NCBI RefSeq assembly: GCF_003086295.3
Contig: NC_092052.1
Span: forward strand, 74,393,559-74,457,558
From: Arachis hypogaea
Taxonomy: Eukaryota; Streptophyta; Magnoliopsida; Fabales; Fabaceae
Direction of reading: 5' to 3'
DNA length: 64,000 nucleotides
Below are positions 44,004 to 55,326 of this stretch, piece by piece. The notes under the pieces are model-generated. The model was not told the DNA's origin. It did no database searches and worked only from the letters and a program-made list of their open reading frames with translations. A program made the translations under genes and the position numbers. Positions within the stretch are counted from its first letter, which is position 1; the number at the start of each line of letters is the position of its first letter.

Positions 44004-45576
44004 TGGTGCACGAAATTGTGATCATCAATGGCACCATCAACATGGTACGGTCAATTGTAATCTCAACTCTTTATCACAACTTCGCACAACTAACCAGCAA
44101 GTGCACTGGGTCGTCCAAGTAATAAACCTTACGTGAGTAAGGGTCGATCCCACGGAGATTGTTGGTATGAAGCAAGCTATGGTCATCTTGTAAATCTCAG
44201 TCAGGCGGATTCAAATGGTTATGGATGATGAATGATTAAAAGATAAATAAAACATAAAATAAAGATAGAGATACTTATGTAATTCATTGGTGAGAATTTC
44301 AGATAAGCGTATGAAGATGCTTTGTCCCTTCCGTCTCTCTGCTTTCCTACTGTCTTCATCCAATCCTTCTTACTCCTTTCCATGGCAAGCTGTATGTTGG
44401 GCATCACCGTTGTCAGTGGCTACAATCTCGTCCTCTCAGTGAAAATGTTCAACGCACTTTGTCACAGCAAGGTTATTCATCTGTCGGTTCTCGATAATGT
44501 CGGAATAGAATCTAGTGATTCTTTTGCGTCTGTCACTAACGCCCCACAATCACGAGTTTGAAGCTCGTCACAGTCATTCAATCCTTGAATCCTACTCAGA
44601 ATACCACAGACAAGGTTTAGACCTTCCGGATTCTCAAGAATGCCGCCATCAATTCTAGCTTATACCACGAAGATTCTGATTAAGGAATCCAAGAGATAAA
44701 CACTCAATCGAAGGTAAAAAGGAGGTGGTTATCAGGCACACGTTCATAGGTGAGAATGATGATGAGTGTCACGGATCATCACATTCATCAAGTTGAAGAA
44801 TAAGTGATATCTTAGAACAAGAACAAGCTGAATTGAATAGAAGAACAATAGTAATTGCATTGATACTCGAGGTACAGCAGAGCTCCACACCTTAATCTAT
44901 GGTGTGTAGAAACTCCACCGTTGAAAATACATAAGAACATAGTCTAGGCATGGCCATGAGGCCAGCCCCAAAACGTGATCTAAGGTAGCATAGAACTACT
45001 CAAAGATTAGACTCTAAAGTATGAAAATACAATAGCAAAAGGTCCTATTTATAAAGAACTAGTAGCCTAGGGTTACAGAAATCAGTAATTAATGCAGAAA
45101 TCTTCTTCTGGGCCCACTTGGTGTGTGCTTGGGCTGAGCATTGAAGCATTTTCGTGTAGAGACTTTTCTTGGAGTTAAACGCCAGCTTTTGTGCCAGTTT
45201 TGGAGTTAAACACCAGAATTCTTGAGCTGACTTGGAACGCCTGTTTCTGGAAAGCCCAGGATGTCTACTTTCCAACGCAATTGAGAGCGCGCCAATTGGG
45301 CTTCTGTAGCTCCAGAAAATCCACTTTGAGTGCAGGGAGGTCATAATCCAACATCATCTGCAGTCCTTTTTCAGCCTCTGAATCAGATTTTTGCTCAGAT
45401 CCCTCAATTTCAGCCAGAAAATACCTGAAATCATAGAAAAACACACAAACTCATAGTAAAGTCCAGAAGAGTGATTTTTAAATAAAAACTAATAAAAATA
45501 TAATAAAAACTAACTAAAACATGCTAAAAACATACTAAAAACAATGCCAAAAAGCGTATAAATTATCCGCTCATCA
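44004..45576 (-). repeat. 3' LTR of the minus-strand Ty3 element
   Basis: 1573 bp. It carries a 14-base segment near its terminus (around 44013-44030) that the other LTR lacks, and differs from it also near 45235-45310, where one of the two has been rearranged. Elsewhere the two are nearly identical. ORFs at 44219-44561 repeat in the other LTR and are not coding. Confidence 0.9.
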
Positions 45577-45614
45577 CAACACCAAACTTAAATTGTTGCT
45601 TGTCCCCAAGCAAC
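45577..45614 (-). other. Stem-loop plus AAGTTTGGTGTTG motif at the 3' LTR edge (minus strand)
   Basis: On the minus strand GTTGCTTG-GGGA-CAAGCAAC (45614 to 45595), then AATT and TAAGTTTGGTGTTG abutting the LTR. Same arrangement as 34132-34169 on the + strand element, with one loop change (A to G). Confidence 0.8.
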
Positions 45615-46673
45615 TGAAAATCAAATAGGATAAAAAGAAGAGAATGTACAATGAATTCCAAAAACATCTATGAAGATCAGTTTTAATTAGATGAGCGGGG
45701 CTTTTAGCTTCTTGCTTCTGAACAGTTTTGGCATCTCACTTTATCCCTTGAAGTTCAGAATGATTGGCATCTATAGGAACTCAGAATCCAGATAGTGTTA
45801 TTGATTCTCCTAGTTAAGTATGTTGATTCTTGAACACAGCTACTTTATGAGTCTTGGCCGTGGCCCTAAGCACTTTGTTTTCCAGTATTACCACCGGATA
45901 CATAAATGTCACAGACACATAACTGGGTGAACCTTTTCAGATTGTGACTTAGCTTTGCTAAAGTCCCCAATTAGAGGTGTCCAGGGTTCTTAAGCACACT
46001 CTTCTTTTTTGCTTTGGACCTCGACTTTAACCGCTCAGTCTCAAGTTTTCACTTGACACCTTCACGCCACAAGCACATGGTTAGGGACAGCTTGGTTTAG
46101 CCGCTTAGGCCAGGATTTTATTCCTGTGGGCCCTCCTATCCACTGATGCTCAAAGCCTTGGATCCTTTTTATCACCCTTGCCTTTTGGTTTTAAGGGGTA
46201 TTGGCTTTTTCTGCTTGCTTTTTCTTTTTCTTTCTCTTTTTTTTTCGCCTCTTTTTTTTTGCAAGCTTTTCACTGCTTTTTCTTGCTTCAAGAATCAATT
46301 TTATGATTTTTCAGATCATCAGATAACATTTCTATTTTTCCTTTCATTCTTTCAAGAGCCAACAATTTTAACATTCATAAACCATCAAATTCAAAAATAT
46401 GCACTGTTCAAGCATTCATTCAGAAAAACAATAGCATTGCCACCACATCAAAATAATTAAACTGTTTTAAAATTTGAAATTCATGTACTTCTTTTTCTTT
46501 TTCAATTAAAAACATTTTTCATTTAAGAAAGGTGATGGATTTATTTTCATAGCTTTAAGGCATAGACACTTAGACACTAATGATCATGTAATAAAGACAC
46601 AAACATAAACATAGAGCACAATTTTCGAAAAACAGGAAAATAAAGAACAAGGAAGTTAAAGAACGGGTCCACC
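45615..46673 (-). other. 3' noncoding region of the minus-strand Ty3 element
   Basis: The part at about 45690-46165 is the near-identical partner of 33570-34060. The T-rich segment 46190-46300 and the rest to 46673 are less conserved. The ORF at 46146-46460 is on the opposite strand and not credible. Confidence 0.75.
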
Positions 46674-47825
46674 TTAGTAATGGCGGCTTGTTCTTCCTCT
46701 TGAAGATCTTATGGAGTGCTTGAGCTCCTCAATGTCTCTTCCTTGCCTTTGTTGCTCCTCTCTCATGGTTCTTTGGTCTTCTCTAATTTCATGGAGGAGG
46801 ATGGAATGCTCTTGGTGCTCCACCCTTAGTTGTCCCATGTTGGAACTCAATTCTCCTAGGGAGGTGTTGATTTGCTCCCAATAGTTTTGTGGGGGGAAAG
46901 TGCATCCCTTGAGGCATCTCAGAGATTTCATGATGAGGAAATTTCTCATGCTCTTGATGAGGTTCTCTTGTTTGCTCCATCCTTTTCTTAGTGATGGGCA
47001 TGGGCTTGTCCTCATCAATGAGGATGTCTCCCTCTATGTTAATTCCAACTGAATTACAGAGGTGACAAATGAGATGAGGGAAGGCTAACCTTGCCGAGGT
47101 AAAGGACTTGTCCGCCACCTTATAGAGTTCTTGGGATATAACCTCATGAACTTCTACTTCCTCTCCAATCATGATGCTATGAATCATGATGGCCCGGTCT
47201 ATAGTAGCTTCGGACCGGTTGCTAGTGGGAATGATTGAACGTTGGATAAACTCCAACCATCCCCTAGCCACGGGCTTGAGGTCATGCCTTCTTAAATGAA
47301 CCGGCTTCCCTCTTGAATCTCTCTTCCATTGAGCGCCCTCTTCACATATGTCCATGAGGATTTGGTCCAACCTTTGATCAAAGTTGACCCTTCTAGTGTA
47401 GGGGTGTGCATCTCCTTGCATCATAGGCAAGTTGAATGCCAACCTTACATTTTCCGGACTAAAGTCTAAGTATTTCCCTCTAACCATTGTAAGCCAATTC
47501 TTGGGGTCCGGGTTCACACTTTGATCATGGTTCTTGGTGATCCATGCATTGGCATAGAACTCTTGAACCATTAAGATCCCGACTTGTTGAATGGGGTTGG
47601 TAAGAACTTCCCAACCTCTTCTTCGGATCTCATGTCGGATTTTCGGATATTCACTCTTTTTGAGTTTGAAAGGGACCTCGGGGATCACCTTCTTCGTGGC
47701 CACAACTTCATAGAAGTGGTCTTGATGCACCCTTGAGAGGAATCTCTCCATCTCCCATGACTCGGAGGTGGAAGCTTTTGCCTTCCCTTTCCTCTTTCTA
47801 GAGGTTTCTCCGGCCTTAGGTGTCA
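46674..47825 (-). pseudogene. ORF3 of the minus-strand Ty3 element, one frameshift
   Basis: Begins at the ATG at 47825 (MTPKAGETSRKRKGKAKA), after a basic, NLS-like stretch. Conserved with the + strand ORF3: KVIPEVPFKLKKSEYP, MVQEFYANAW, TMVRGKYLDFSP, LRRHDLKPVARGWLEFIQRS, IIPTSNRSEATIDRAIMIHS, KSFTSARLAFPHLICHL. The frame changes at a run of six G (46891-46896 on the + strand), after which the C-terminal part continues in the frame of 47018-46674 with a coiled-coil-prone tail (LRVEHQEHSILLHEIRED). An ATG at 47847 is also in frame. Same domain and place as 31967-33088; function unknown. Confidence 0.85.
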
Positions 47826-47881
47826 TAAAATGGTTATGAAAAAACAAAAAGCAACGCTTTTACCACACCAAACTTAGAAGG

Positions 47882-47901
47882 TTTGCTCGTCCTCGAGCAA
47901 A
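47882..47901 (-). other. Stem-loop upstream of ORF3 (minus strand)
   Basis: On the minus strand TTTGCTCG-AGGA-CGAGCAAA, then CCTTC and TAAGTTTGGTGTGG (47881-47865). Compared with 31905-31924, the seventh stem pair is C-G instead of T-A, so pairing is kept. It lies 57 bp before the ORF3 ATG. Confidence 0.82.
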
Positions 47902-47959
47902 AGAAGAAAGAGAAGAGTAGAAGAAGAAGAAAAATAGAGGAGATGGAGGAGGCTTTGTG

Positions 47960-48270
47960 GTTCGGCCAAGGGGGAAAGTGGTTTGAATTTGGATGGTGAG
48001 GTAGGTGGGGTTTTATGAAGGATGGATGTGAGTGGTGAAGAGAATGGTGGGATTTGATAGGTGAGGGATTTTTGGGGAAGAGGTATTGAGGTGATTGGTG
48101 AATGGGTGAAGAAGAGAGAGAGTGGTGGGGTAGGTGGGGTTTTATGAAGGATGGATGTGAGTGGTGAAGAGAATGGTGGAATTTGATAGGTGAGGGGTTT
48201 TTGGGGAAGAGGTATTGAGGTGATTGGTGAATGGGTGAAGAAGAGAAAGAGTGGTGGGGTAGGTGGGGAT
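47960..48270. repeat. Tandem duplication of about 123 bp
   Basis: The segment with GGTAGGTGGGGTTTTATGAA, GAATGGTGG(G/A)ATTTGATAGG and GGGGAAGAGGTATTGAGGTG occurs twice in direct order (about 48000-48122 and 48125-48250), almost identical. The minus-strand Pro/His/Ser-rich ORFs over it (47834-48415) reflect the repeat. Confidence 0.85.
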
Positions 48271-48356
48271 CCTGTGGGGTCCACAGATCCTGAGGTGTCA
48301 AGGATAGCTCATCCCTGCACCGAGTGGCGTGCAAAAATGCCCTTTCTGCCAATTCT

Positions 48357-48533
48357 GGTATTAAACGCGCGGGCTGCTGCCCTTTTCTGGCGTTTAACGC
48401 CAGCTCCTTGCCCATTCCTGGCGTTAAATGCCAGTATGGTGCCCCTTTCTGGCGTTAAATGCCCAGAATGGTGCCAGACTGGGCGTTAAACGCCCATTTG
48501 CTGCCCTTACTGGCGTTTAAACGCCAGCAAGCT
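48357..48533. repeat. GGCGTTNAACGCC palindrome array between protease and ORF3
   Basis: Six dyads in 180 bp (for example CTGGCGTTTAACGCCAG, GGGCGTTAAACGCCC, CTGGCGTTTAAACGCCAG) with spacers such as AATGGTGCC. It stands where the + strand element has its array at 31215-31436. The central base triplet is mostly TAA/TTA here, and TGA/TCA in the + strand element. Confidence 0.88.
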
Positions 48534-48666
48534 TTTCCTCCAGGGTGTGCTATTTTTTTCTCTGTTTTTCATTCTGTTTTTGCTTTTTCAATTGTTTTTG
48601 TGACTTCACATGATCATCAACCTACAGAAAATATAAAATAACAATGGAAAATAGATAGATATAACA

Positions 48667-48682
48667 TTGGGTTGCCTCCCAA
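48667..48682 (-). other. Conserved stem-loop after the truncated pol (minus strand)
   Basis: Minus strand TTGGG-AGGCAA-CCCAA. It partners 31037-31052. Kept although the whole RT-integrase region before it has been lost. Confidence 0.7.
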
Positions 48683-48734
48683 CAAGTGCTTCTTTAATGT
48701 CAGTAGCTTGACAGTGGGCTCTCATGGAGCCTCA

Positions 48735-48971
48735 CAGATGTTCAGAGCAATGTTGGAACCTCCCAACACCAAACTTAGAGTTTGAATGTGGGTGTTCAAC
48801 ACCAAACTTGGAGTTTGATTGTGGCCTCCCAACACCAAACTTAGGGTTTGACTGTGGGGGCTCTGTTTGACTCTGTTTTGAGAGAAGCTCTTCATGCTTC
48901 CTCTCCATGGTTACAGAGGGATATCCTTGAGCCTTAAACACAAGGGATTCTTCATTCACTTGAATGATCAA
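48735..48971 (-). repeat. Short tandem repeats with the AAGTTTGGTGTTG motif
   Basis: Three to four copies of a 33- to 36-bp unit (CCAACACCAAACTT(A/G)GAGTTTGA on the + strand) at about 48762-48855. They translate as repeated SNSKFGVG in the minus-strand ORF 48971-48732, which I regard as a by-product. Confidence 0.75.
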
Positions 48972-49470
48972 TTATCCTCTGTCAACATCAATCACAGCCT
49001 TTGCTGTGGCTAGGAAGGGTCTGCCAAGGATGATGGATTCATCCATGCACTTCCCAGTCTCTAGGACTATGAAATCAGCAGGGATGTATTGGTCTCCAAC
49101 CTTTACCAAGACATCCTCTACAAGTCCATAAGCTTGTTTTCTTGAATTGTCTGCCATCTCTAGCGAGATTCTTGCAGCTTGTACCTCAAGGATCCCTATC
49201 TTCTCCATTACAGAGAGAGGCATGAGGTTTACACTTGACCCTAGGTCACACAGAGCCTTCTCAAAGGTCATGGTGTCTATGGTACAAGGTATTGAGAACT
49301 TCCCCGGATCCTGTCTCTTTTGAGGTAATCTCTGCCTAGTCAAGTCATCCAGTTCTTTGGTGAGCAAAGGGGGTTCATCCTCCCAAGTCTCATTACCAAA
49401 TAACTTGTCATTTAGCTTCATGATTGCTCCAAGGTACTTAGCAACTTGCTATTCAGTAACATCTTCATCT
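48972..49470 (-). pseudogene. Ty3 aspartic protease domain (minus strand)
   Basis: Active site LCDLGSSVNLMPLSVMEKIG, then LEMADNSRKQAYGLVEDVLV and the C-terminal ILGRPFLATAKAVIDV. The domain is complete and ends at a stop at 48972-48974. In the intact family it would release gag products. A stop at about 49452 and a frame change at about 49495 separate it from gag. No RT follows. Confidence 0.88.
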
Positions 49471-49473
49471 TCT

Positions 49474-51072
49474 TCAGAGGAAGAGTACCCCATCAGAGCT
49501 CATGAATGGCAGAAGTAAATCCAATGGAATCTCTATGGTCTCAGTGTGAGCCTCAGAGTCCCATGGTTCCTCATTAGGGAACTCATTGGAGGCCAGTGGA
49601 CGTCCATTGAGGTCTTCCTCAATGGTGATCACTGCCTCTTCTTCCTCTCCAAATTCGGCCATGTTGATGGCTTTGAACTCTCCTTTTGGATTTTCTTCTT
49701 TATTGCTTGGAAGAGTACTAGGAGAGAGTTCAGTAACTTTCTTACTCAGCTGACCCACTTGTGTCTCCAAGTTTCTAATGGAGGACCTTGTTTCAGTCAT
49801 GAAACTTTGAGTGGTTTTAATCAGATCAGAGACCAGGGTTGCTAAGTCAGAGTGGCTCTGCTTAGAATTCTCTGTCTGTTGCTGAGAAGATGATGGAAAA
49901 GGCTTGCGATTGCTAAACCTATTTCTTCCACCATTATTGTTGTTGAAGCCTTGTTGAGGCCTCTGTTGGTCTTTCCATGAGAGATTTGGATGGTTTCTCC
50001 ATGAAGGATTGTAGGTGTTTCCATAGGGTTCACCCATGTAATTCACCTCTTCCATTGATGGGTTCTCAGGATCATAGGCTTCTTCTTCAGATGAAGCGTC
50101 CTTAGTACTGCCTGGTGCAGCTTGCATTCCAGACAGACTTTGAGAAATCATATTGACTTGCTGAGTCAATATTTTGTTCTGAGCCAATATGGCATTCAGA
50201 GTATCAATCTCAAGAACTCCTTTCTTCTGACTTGTCCCATTATTCACAGGATTCCTCTCAGAAGTGTACATGAATTGGTTATTTGCAACCATTTCAATGA
50301 GTTCCTGAGCTTCTGCAGGTGTCTTCTTCAGATGAAGAGATCCTCCAGCAGAGCTGTCCAATGACATCTTGGACAGTTCAGACAGACCATCATAGAAGAT
50401 ACCTATGATGCTCCATTTTGAAAGCATGTCAGAAGGGCACCTTCTGATCAATTGCTTGTATCTCTCCTAAGCTTCATAGAGGGATTCACCTTCCTTCTGT
50501 CTGAAGGTTTGGACTTCCACTCTAAGCTTACTCAATTTTTGAGGTGGAAAGAACTTTGCCAAGAAGGCATTGACTAGCTTTTCCCAAGAGTTTAGGCTTT
50601 CCTTAGGTTGTGAATCCAACCATATCCTAGCTCTGTCTCTTACAGCAAAAGGGAATAGCATAAGTTTATAGACCTCAGGGTCAACCCCATTGGTCTTGAC
50701 AGTGTCACAGATTTGCAAGAATTCAGCTAAGAACTGATGAGGATCTTCCAATGGAAGTCCATGAAACTTGCAATTCTGTTGCATTAGAGAAACTAATTGA
50801 GGCTTAAGCTCAAAGTTGTTTGCTCCAATGGCAGGGATAGAGATGCTTCTCCCATAGAAGTCGGGAGTAGGTGCAGTAAAGTCACCCATCACCTTCCTTG
50901 CATTGTTGGCATTGTTGTTGTTTTCGGCTGCCATGTCTTCTTCTAGTTTGAAAATTTCTGTTAGGTCCTCTACAGAGAGTTGTGCCTTAGCTTCTCTTAG
51001 CTTTCGCTTTAAGGTCCTTTCAGGTTCAGGATCAGCCTCAACAAGAATGCCTTTGTCTTTGTTCCTACTCAT
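49474..51072 (-). pseudogene. Ty3 gag (minus strand), one nonsense codon
   Basis: From the ATG at 51072 (MSRNKDKGILVEADPEPERT). Capsid core: IPAIGANNFELKPQLVSLMQ, FLAEFLQICDTV, LMLFPFAVRDRARIWLDSQP, AFLAKFFPPQKLSKLRVE. A TAG near 50467-50469 interrupts the frame, which continues ERYKQLIRRCPSDML. After that come an Asn/Gln-rich stretch with FNNNNGGRNRFSNRKPF, a leucine-heptad segment (SSIRNLETQVGQLSKKVTEL) and an acidic tail. No zinc knuckle seen. It is longer than the gag of the + strand element and well diverged from it. Confidence 0.9.
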
Positions 51073-51777
51073 ATGAAAGAGAAGAGAACAAGAAAGTAGG
51101 GAATCCTCTATGTCACAGTATAGAGATTCCTTGAGGTGTCAGAGGAAAAGAAGAATAGAAGGAGGAGGTAGAAGAATTCGAACTTATCAAGAGAGATAAA
51201 ATTCGAATTATTGATAATGGAGGAGTGTTAGTCCTCAAATAGAAGGATGTGAGAAGAGGGGAAGAATTTTTGAAAATAAATTAAAAATATTTTGAAATAA
51301 TTAAAAAAAATTTTGAAAAATTGAAGAATGATTTTCGAAAATTAGAGTTGGGAAAGAAATAAAGTGATTTTTGAAAAAGATTTTGAAATTAGAAAAAGAT
51401 ATGATTGAAAACTATTTTGAAAAAGATGTGATTGAAAAGATATGTTTGAAAATATATGATTGAAAATCAATTTAGAAAAAGAAAATTTTTAAAATTAAAG
51501 TTGATTACTTGACTATCAAGAAATTAAAAGATATGATTCTAAAATTTAAAATTTGATCCTTTCTTAATAGGCAAGTAACAACTTGAAAATTTTTGAAGTA
51601 AATCTTGAATTGAAGCAAGGATTATTGAAAATGGTAAAAATTGATATAAAATGGAAAGAAATTGATTTTGAAAGAGATATGATTGAAAAGATATGATTTG
51701 AAAAAGATTTGATTTTAAAAAAAATGAAAACTTGAAAAAAATGTGAATTAAAAACAAAATCTTCCCTCTAGTGTCAT

Positions 51778-51924
51778 CCTGGCGTTAAACGCCCAGAATG
51801 GTGCCCATTCTGGTGTTTAACGCCCAAATCTCTACCTTTTTGGGCGTTAAACGCCCAGCCAGGTACCCTGGCTGGCGTTTAAACGCCAGTTTTCCTTCTT
51901 CACTGGGCGTTTTGAACGCCCAGC
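51778..51924. repeat. Palindrome array in the 5' leader
   Basis: Five dyads: TGGCGTTAAACGCCCA, GGTGTTTAACGCCC, GGGCGTTAAACGCCC, CTGGCGTTTAAACGCCAG, and GGGCGTTTTGAACGCCC, spaced about 30 bp. Confidence 0.86.
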
Positions 51925-52811
51925 TTTTTCTGTTTGATTCCTCTGCTGAATGTTCTGAATCTTCAATTCTCTGTATTATTGACTTGAAAAGACATAGTTT
52001 TGAAAAATATTTTTGAATTTTTTGATGATGAGAAACAATAAAAATGCAACTAAGATCAAATAAACAATACATGCAGGACACCAAACTTAAAAATTTTCAT
52101 ATAGGAGACACTAACAAATTGAGAATGCATATGAGAAACAACAAAACACACTAAACAAGAGAATTTAAAGATCAGAGCAAGGAAATCATCAAGAACAACT
52201 TGAAGATAAATGAAGACACATGCATGTAATTTTCGAAAAATGCAAGAAAAATAGAAACATGCAATTGACACCAAACTTAAAAATTAATACTAGACTCAAA
52301 CAAGAAACATAAAATATTTTTGGTTTTTATGGTTTTATAAATTTTTTTTTGTGATTTTCGAGAATTATATAGAGAAGAAAATAAAGAGAATCAAAACTTT
52401 TAATAAGAATTCCAGGAATCATTGCAATGCTAGTCTAAGACTCCGGTCCAGGAATTAGACATGGCTTACTAGCCAGCCAAGCTTTCAATGAAAGCTCCAG
52501 TCCAAAACACTAGACATGGCCAATGGCCAGAAAAGCTTTAGCAGATCATTGCTTTCAACAGCAAAATTGATAGAAATCAACAAGCTCTTGTGATGATAAG
52601 TTGAAACCTCGGTCCAAAAGATTAGACATGGCTTCTCAGCCAGCCAGACTTCAACAAATCATCATGAAACTCTAGAATTCATTCTTAAAAACTCTGAAGA
52701 ACAAAATAGAAAATCTTTTTGCATTTTTGAAATTTTTTTTTTGAAAAATAAAAAGGAAAAGTACTTAATCTAAGAAACAAGATGAACCGTCAGTTGTCCA
52801 AACTCGAACAA

Positions 52812-52829
52812 TCCCCGGCAACGGTGCCA
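52812..52829 (-). other. Degenerate duplicate of the tRNA-Asp primer site
   Basis: Matches the functional site at 52912-52929 except for one base, and both are followed by the same AAAACTTGGTG, so a roughly 100-bp segment reaching into the LTR end has been duplicated inside the leader. Confidence 0.75.
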
Positions 52830-52911
52830 AAAACTTGGTGTTGTTGCCGGATCAAAACTTGGCACTGTTATTGCAGGGAACAAATGCGAAATTGTAATTA
52901 GGACATTTAAT

Positions 52912-52929
52912 TCCCCGGCAACGGCGCCA
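52912..52929 (-). promoter_or_regulatory. Ty3 primer-binding site (tRNA-Asp), minus strand
   Basis: Minus strand TGGCGCCGTTGCCGGGGA, identical to the site at 24926-24943, 6 bases after the LTR. Confidence 0.93.
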
Positions 52930-52935
52930 AAAACT

Positions 52936-54480
52936 TGGTGCACGAATGGTGCCATCAACATGGTACGCTCAATTGTAATCTCAACTCTTTATCACAACTT
53001 CGCACAACTAACCAGCAAGTGCACTGGGTCGTCCAAGTAATAAACCTTACGTGAGTAAGGGTCGATCCCACGGAGATTATTGGTATGAAGCAAGCTATGG
53101 TCATCTTGTAAATCTCAGTCAGGCGGATTCAAATGGTTATGGATGATGAATGATTAAAAGATAAATAAAACATAAAATAAAGATAGAGATACTTATGTAA
53201 TTCATTGGTGAGAATTTCAGATAAGCGTATGAAGATGCTTTGTCCCTTCCGTCTCTCTGCTTTCCTACTGTCTTCATCCAATCCTTCTTACTCCTTTCCA
53301 TGGCAAGCTGTATGTTGGGCATCACTGTTTTCAGTGGCTACAATCCCGTCCTCTCAGTGAAAATGTTCAACGCACTCTGTCACAGCACGGCTATTCATCT
53401 ATCGGTTCTCGATCATGTCGGAATAGAATCCAGTGATTCTTTTGCGTCTGTCACTAACGCCCCACAATCACGAGTTTGAAGCTCGTCACAGTCATTCAAT
53501 CCTTGAATCCTACTCAGAATACCACAGACAAGGTTTAGACCTTCCGGATTCTCAAGAATGCCACCATCAATTCTAGCTTATACCACGAAGATTCTGATTA
53601 AGGAATCCAAGAGATAAACACTCAATCGAAGGTAGAACAGAGGTGGTTGTCAGGCACACGTTCATAGGTGAGAATGATGATGAGTGTCACGGATCATCAC
53701 ATTCATCAAGTTGAAGAACAAGTGATATCTTAGAACAAGAACAAGCTGAATTGAATAGAAGAACAATAGTAATTGCATTGATACTCGAGGTACAGCAGAG
53801 CTCCACACCTTAATCTATGGTGTGTAGAAACTCCACCGTTGAAAATACATAAGAACATAGTCTAGGCATGGCCATGAGGCCAGCCCCAAAATGTGATCTA
53901 AGGTAGCATAGAACTACTCAAAGATTAGACTCCAAAGTATGAAAATACAATAGCAAAAGTTCCTATTTATAGAGAACTAGTAGCCTAGGGTTACAGAAAT
54001 CAGTAATTAATGCAGAAATCTTCTTCCGGGCCCACTTGGTGTGTGCTTGGACTGAGCATTGAAGCATTTTCGTGTAGAAACTTTTCTTGGAGTTAAACGC
54101 TAGCTTTTGTGCCAGTTTTGGAGTTAAACGCTAGAATTCTTGAGCTGATTTGGAATGCCTGTTTGGGCCATCAAATCTCGGAAAAAGTAAGGACTATTAT
54201 ATATTGCTGGAAAGCCTAGAAAATCCACTTTGAGTGCAGGGAGGTCAGAATCCAACAGCATCTGCAGTCCTTTTTCAGCCTCTGAATCAGATTTTTGCTC
54301 AGATCCCTCAATTTCAGCCAGAAAATACCTGAAATCATAGAAAAACACACAAACTCATAGTAAAGTCCAGAAGAGTGATTTTTAACTAAAAACTAATAAA
54401 AATATAATAAAAACTAACTAAAACATGCTAAAAACATACTAAAAACAATGCCAAAAAGCATATAAATTATCCGCTCATCA
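52936..54480 (-). repeat. 5' LTR of the minus-strand Ty3 element
   Basis: 1545 bp. The block around GATCGACCCTTACTCACG/CCGTGGGATC and the stretch near CTCAATCGAAGGTA are shared with the other LTR and, less closely, with the + strand Ty3 LTRs. Followed on the right by ATCCA. Confidence 0.92.
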
Positions 54481-54485
54481 ATCCA

Positions 54486-55326
54486 CAAGCCTCAAACCAA
54501 CTCCAACAAACCTCAAAACTCAATCTAACATCATACAACATACCAACATCAAACCTAGGGTTTACAACACAACTAAATACAAGGGTTTAGTGAGATCTTA
54601 CCTTACCCAATGGCATTAGAGGCAAAACCCAACAATAATTCAATGCTAGATCACCCTAAACAACCAAAACAATGAAAATCTCAATCTAACAAAGCTACAA
54701 CTTGAATTTGTCAAAGAACAGAAAACTGAAACTTGGGATTCAAGTTTCTTACCACTTTATTTTGATAGAATTTAAGGGCTTGGCAGGAGCTTTGTGTGGC
54801 CACAAATAGCTCGACAATCAGAGCTCTGTAGCTCAAGATATGATCAAAACAAGGTTGGGGTAAATAGTAAAATCTCAAACCCTTCTCTTCTCTCTTCTCT
54901 TCATCCCCCACTCTCTCTTTCGGTTAAAATGAGTTGAAATGCTCATTAATTAGGTTTACATATGTTGTCCTTGGACCCAACTTGGGTCCGGTTCAAACCA
55001 TGGGCCAAAACCTTTAAGATTAGTGCACGATTTTCAATTTTAAATTATTTTTGTCCTTTCAAAATAATAAATTCAATTTCTAAAATCTTATTTTCTAAAA
55101 TACACGGTACCGGACAGACTAGAGGCAGTACTACCAGCTTAAGCACTGGTACGCATTCTTACCAAAATTTTCCGCAAAAGATACATTTTTCAACTCAGAA
55201 AATCCATTGAATTCAAATTTCACCTTTATATTTGAAAAAGAATACTTCTATATTTTTGAAAATATTTTGGAAAATTAAATTATTATTTTATTAAAACAAT
55301 TTAACATAAAAACTCCGGTTCTTACA
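54486..55326 (-). repeat. 3' LTR, proximal part, of the Del/Tekay-like element (minus strand)
   Basis: Minus strand starts TGTAAGAACCGGAG at 55326 and aligns with 7093-7940 of the solo LTR, including GGCCCAAGG-type text and the region TCTTAAAGGTTTTGGCCC. Continues at 44003 after the Ty3 insertion. Confidence 0.85.

Larger units (their letters stand above)
51073..52911 (-). other. 5' leader of the minus-strand Ty3 element
   Basis: 1.84 kb, AT-rich. It contains a palindrome array (51778-51924), AAGTTTGGTGT motifs (about 52078 and 52268), and three imperfect copies of a unit with GGTCCA...TTAGACATGGC...CAGCCA (about 52443-52482, 52498-52532, 52613-52652). A degenerate second primer site lies at 52812-52829. 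No coding. Confidence 0.7.
44004..54480 (-). mobile_element. Non-autonomous Athila/Tat-type element: gag, protease and ORF3, no RT or integrase
   Basis: 10.48 kb on the minus strand. LTRs at 52936-54480 (5') and 44004-45576 (3') start TGATGAGCGG and end GTGCACCA. Perfect duplications ATCCA flank it (43999-44003 and 54481-54485). It has a tRNA-Asp primer site. Gag (49474-51072) and protease (48972-49470) are followed, within 1.1 kb, by ORF3 (46674-47825). RT, RNase H and integrase are absent and the gap is filled by repeats and a palindrome array. The junctions show no leftover pol. It would depend on enzymes from a relative such as the family of the + strand element at 23359. Confidence 0.93.

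Noticed and set aside
47834..48415. Minus-strand Pro/Ser/His-rich ORF of 193 codons, as a possible extensin-like gene
   Set aside because: It overlaps a 123-bp tandem duplication and the palindrome array, lies in the noncoding gap before ORF3, and the same region is open in two frames.
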